Assembly: GCA_005884255.1 (NCBI GenBank)
Contig: VBDL01000260.1
Location: forward strand, 1-8,809
Reading direction: 5' to 3'
Origin: Betaproteobacteria bacterium
GTDB lineage: Bacteria; Pseudomonadota; Gammaproteobacteria; Burkholderiales; Burkholderiaceae_C
DNA: 8,809 nt
A program made the position numbers and the translations under genes. The notes below the pieces were generated by a model. That model was not told where the DNA came from and searched no databases. It worked only from the letters and a program-made list of their open reading frames with translations. Below are positions 6,633 through 8,809 of the stretch, in pieces (positions within the stretch are counted from its first letter, which is position 1; every line of letters begins with the position of its first letter).

Positions 6633-6646
6633 CCGAAAGTTCCTCT

Positions 6647-7621
6647 TCAAGTCTTGGCACGAGTGGCTTCGCGGCCGAAGTGCGCGTACAGCGAGTCCAG
6701 CACGGTGCTCATTTCGGCCAGCAGCGCGTCGTCATCGGGCAGCCGTTCGCGGGCGCCCGCCATCACGGCTTCGAAGCCCGTGGCCTCGGGCACGGGCTCG
6801 CCACCCACATCGAGCTGATGCACCATCGCCGCGAGGCGCGCCAGCGCGGCATCGTCTTCGAGCGCGAAGCTCGCCATCAGCGTCTCGAAGGTCACACGGT
6901 CGCCTACGTGCGTGAACGCGGCGCCGTCGAAGTCGAAGCCGAGCGCGCTCTTCGGGCAATCCGAGGGCTTGGCCAGCCAGCGGAAACGCGCGTCGCGATC
7001 GATGAAGCGGCGGATCAGCCACGCGCTTGCCACGCGGTCGACCCACAAGCGGCGCCGCGTGGCCCACACCCGCCCCTGGTACTGATCAATATCGAGGCGC
7101 GGGACGCGGCCTTGCGTTTCGTGCGGCTCGTCCGGCGACAGCAGCGTGTCGACGCGCTTGCAGAAGTCCGTCCACGCGGCATCGGCCTCCATGCGTGCCT
7201 CGCCGGGGAAGAAGTCGATGGACCTCACCGCGTCGTACTCACGTTGCAGCTTGCGCTGCAGGCGGGCGAGTTCCGTCGGCGCCATGGCACTCAGGCCGCG
7301 ATTGGCCTGCTTCCAGGTCTTGCGCAACTCGGCGTAGTCGTCCGAGCGGTCGAACAGCTGGCGGTATGCGTTGGCCTCGTCGGCCGAGCGAGGCTGCACG
7401 GCCATCAGCCATGCGTTGCCGCCTTCACGGATGCATTCGTCGGCGAGCTCCTGCAGCGCTTGCTCGCGCTCGCCGTCACCGGGCAGCAGGTAGGCGCCAT
7501 CGCGCAGCGCCATGCAGCCGAGCGACTTGAGTGCGCGCCAGATCCGCATGCGCGCCGTCGCGCCTTCCGTGGGAAGCGAGACGACGAGAAGCCACCACGG
7601 GGTGGCGCTTGGGACGTCCAT
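6647..7621 (-). CDS. chrB: ChrB, chromate-responsive regulator
   Basis: 324 residues, close to the family norm. The N-terminal domain (about 1-160) opens with WWLLVVSLPTEGATARMRIW (9-28) and LRDGAYLLPG (39-48), typical of ChrB. The C-terminal ChrB_C domain follows (about 185-318), with VDRVASAWLIRRFIDR at 194-209 and FTHVGDRVTFETL at 236-248. In Ochrobactrum tritici and C. metallidurans ChrB controls the chromate operon and is needed for high resistance, acting as a chromate-sensing DNA-binding regulator. It is the first gene of the minus-strand array, 14 nt before chrA, and faces a divergent MFS gene. The ATG at 7621 has no Shine-Dalgarno, and the candidate -10 ends only eight bases upstream, so translation may be leaderless. 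No better start is visible, since the conserved N-terminal motif begins at residue 9. Confidence 0.93.
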   Translation of the reverse strand: MDVPSATPWWLLVVSLPTEGATARMRIWRALKSLGCMALRDGAYLLPGDGEREQALQELADECIREGGNAWLMAVQPRSADEANAYRQLFDRSDDYAELRKTWKQANRGLSAMAPTELARLQRKLQREYDAVRSIDFFPGEARMEADAAWTDFCKRVDTLLSPDEPHETQGRVPRLDIDQYQGRVWATRRRLWVDRVASAWLIRRFIDRDARFRWLAKPSDCPKSALGFDFDGAAFTHVGDRVTFETLMASFALEDDAALARLAAMVHQLDVGGEPVPEATGFEAVMAGARERLPDDDALLAEMSTVLDSLYAHFGREATRAKT

Positions 7622-7628
7622 GTCGCGA

Positions 7629-7659
7629 ATAATACATTGATGTGGAGTAAGCTACACAA
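7629..7659 (-). promoter_or_regulatory. Candidate chrB operon promoter
   Basis: On the minus strand TTGTGT (7659-7654) and TATTAT (7634-7629) resemble sigma-70 -35 and -10 boxes, with a 19-bp spacer, slightly longer than ideal. This is the only AT-rich stretch in the chrB/MFS intergenic region. The -10 box is good; the -35 assignment could shift by one or two bases. The predicted transcription start would fall at about 7621-7623, at or next to the chrB ATG. Confidence 0.5.
7641..7658. promoter_or_regulatory. 18-bp near-palindrome, candidate ChrB operator
   Basis: TGTGgAGtaagCTaCACA has half-sites TGTGnAG facing CTnCACA, with six of nine symmetric pairs matching. It covers the -35 side and spacer of the candidate chrB promoter and sits between the divergent chrB and MFS genes. 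A bound repressor here would block chrB transcription and could also affect the MFS gene. Assignment to ChrB is inference from position. Confidence 0.45.
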
Positions 7660-7689
7660 CACCCTCCGCCGGTCGGGGACTCACGACTC

Positions 7690-8809
7690 ATGCCACCTGC
7701 AGCGCCCCCTACACACCACTGGACAGCCCGGCTGCTCTTGCCCGAGGGCGTGGCTGGAGCGGCGCGGCCTGTTCTCGCAGCGCGCGCGTTGCGCGCCTTC
7801 GCGGATGGCTATGTCGCGGTGCTGCTTCCCGCCTACCTGTTGGCCTTGGGCTTCAGCACGCTGGAGGTGGGCTTGCTCGCGACCACCACGCTGCTGGGGA
7901 CGGCGCTGACGACGCTGGCCGTCGGCGCCTGGGGACACCGATTCCAAGACCGCCGCTTGCTGCAGGCAGCTGGCGTGTTGATGGCGGCCACCGGGTTTGC
8001 CTTCGCCGCCCCGTCAGCCTATTGGCCGCTGCTGCTGATCGCGTTCGTCGGCACCTTGAACCCGAGCGCCGGTGACGTGAGCGTCTTCCTGCCACTGGAG
8101 CATGCGCGACTGGCGCATGCCGCCCACGGCAAGGCGCGCACCGCGGTCTTTGCGCGCTACAGCGTGTTGGGCGCGCTCGTTGGATCGCTGGGCTCGCTGG
8201 CCGCCGGGATGCCGGACTGGCTCGCCGCTCATGGCGGCCTGACGAGGCTGCCCGCGATGCGATGGATGTTCGTGCTCTATGGCGTGATCGGCGTCGCGGT
8301 TTGGTTGGTCTATCGGCGATTGCCCGCAACGACTGTCAAGGACCATGGGCCATCGGCGCCGCTCGGGCGCTCGCGCAGCGTGGTGGTCAGACTTGCAGCC
8401 TTGTTCTGCGTCGACGCTTTCGCCGGGTGCTCAACTCGCTGCTGGCGCTGTGGCTGTTCCAGCGCTTCGACATGTCGCTCGCCTCGGCGGGCGCGTTCTT
8501 TTTCTGGGCCGGCTTGCTCAACGCAGCGTCGCAACTGGTTGCGCCCACCGTCGCGGAACGGGTCGGCTTGCTCAACACCATGGTGTTCACGCACATCCCA
8601 TCCAGCATCTGCCTGATCCTGGCAGCGCTGGTACCGGACCTCCACGCTGCGCTTGGCCTGCTGCTGATGCGCGCCTTGCTGTCGCAGATGGACGTCCCTA
8701 CGCGCAGCGCCTATGTGATGGCGGTCGTCACGCCCGGCGAACGCGCCGCGGCCGCCAGCTTCACGGCGGTACCGCGCAGCCTCGCCTCGGCCCTCAGCCC
8801 CTCGCTCGG
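7690..8809 (+). pseudogene. MFS transporter, frameshifted near 8425 and cut by the window edge
   Basis: The ATG at 7690 has only a weak GGGGA ribosome site. The first frame encodes 246 residues of a Major Facilitator Superfamily protein. Hydrophobic segments lie at about 41-54, 58-80, 92-107, 110-124, 154-173 and 191-207, and a loop-2/3-like GHRFQDRR at 82-89. After DAFAG (242-246) the original frame turns into Cys/Arg/Ser-rich nonsense to 8616. From 8427 another frame continues as good MFS sequence (VLNSLLALWLFQRFDMSLAS, then LLNTMVFTHIPSS and LLSQMDVPTRSAYVMAVVTP) to the window edge. A net loss of 3n+1 bases explains this. I recall closely similar MFS proteins next to chrB in other proteobacteria; the substrate is unknown. 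The gene may be truly broken or carry a sequencing error. It diverges from chrB and may share its operator. Confidence 0.8.

Noticed and set aside
6633..6650. Upstream TTG start for chrA at 6650
   Set aside because: It overlaps the chrB stop codon and lacks a ribosome site; the ATG at 6632 has GAGGAA seven bases upstream.
6680..7909. 409-codon plus-strand frame crossing chrB and the intergenic region
   Set aside because: Antisense shadow that runs through the promoter region and overlaps the MFS gene in a different frame.
1..8809. CRISPR array, tRNA, rRNA, insertion sequence or transposon ends
   Set aside because: I saw no regularly spaced repeats, cloverleaf, rRNA-like stretch, transposase or terminal inverted repeats. 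A mobile origin is plausible for chr loci but is not shown here.

Overview
The window is GC-rich with compact, codon-biased genes typical of a betaproteobacterium, most likely of the order Burkholderiales; that placement is inferred from composition and family make-up, not from a marker gene. It is a chromate/oxidative-stress resistance region. Almost everything lies on the minus strand as one long head-to-tail array starting near 7.62 kb and running toward position 1. A transporter gene diverges on the plus strand at the right end.

Minus strand in transcription order: chrB, a chromate-responsive regulator (7621-6647); chrA, a chromate efflux permease broken by two lesions (6632-5492); a fused Fe/Mn superoxide dismutase-rhodanese protein, apparently ChrC and ChrE joined in one chain (5461-4535); a small secreted LamG/DUF1080-like beta-sandwich protein (4476-3853); a free-standing ChrB C-terminal-domain protein (3837-3412); and a second Fe/Mn superoxide dismutase (3395-2775). 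After a 233-bp gap come a four-helix PepSY membrane protein (2541-1396), a small PepSY-domain protein (1354-1121), a secreted DUF1259 (LppY/LpqO, ChrL-like) protein (1073-168) and the first 56 codons of another probable secreted protein, translationally coupled to it (168 to the window edge). Spacings of 14-60 nt, with a Shine-Dalgarno before most starts, suggest one or two operons.

The 68-bp chrB/MFS intergenic region (7622-7689) holds an 18-bp near-palindrome overlapping a candidate chrB promoter, a plausible ChrB operator. That promoter would make chrB mRNA leaderless or nearly so. The plus-strand gene is an MFS transporter of a type I recall near chrB genes. It has a frameshift near 8425 and runs off the right edge.

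Proposed joint role (inference): ChrB senses chromate; ChrA exports it when intact; the superoxide dismutases remove superoxide made during one-electron Cr(VI) reduction; the rhodanese and ChrB-C proteins act in the cytoplasm. The PepSY, DUF1259 and LamG-like proteins form a membrane and periplasmic arm of unknown chemistry. The main surprises are the SOD-rhodanese fusion, the duplicated SOD and ChrB-C domains, the extracytoplasmic module attached to a chromate operon, and lesions in both transporter genes. The lesions could be real decay or sequence error.
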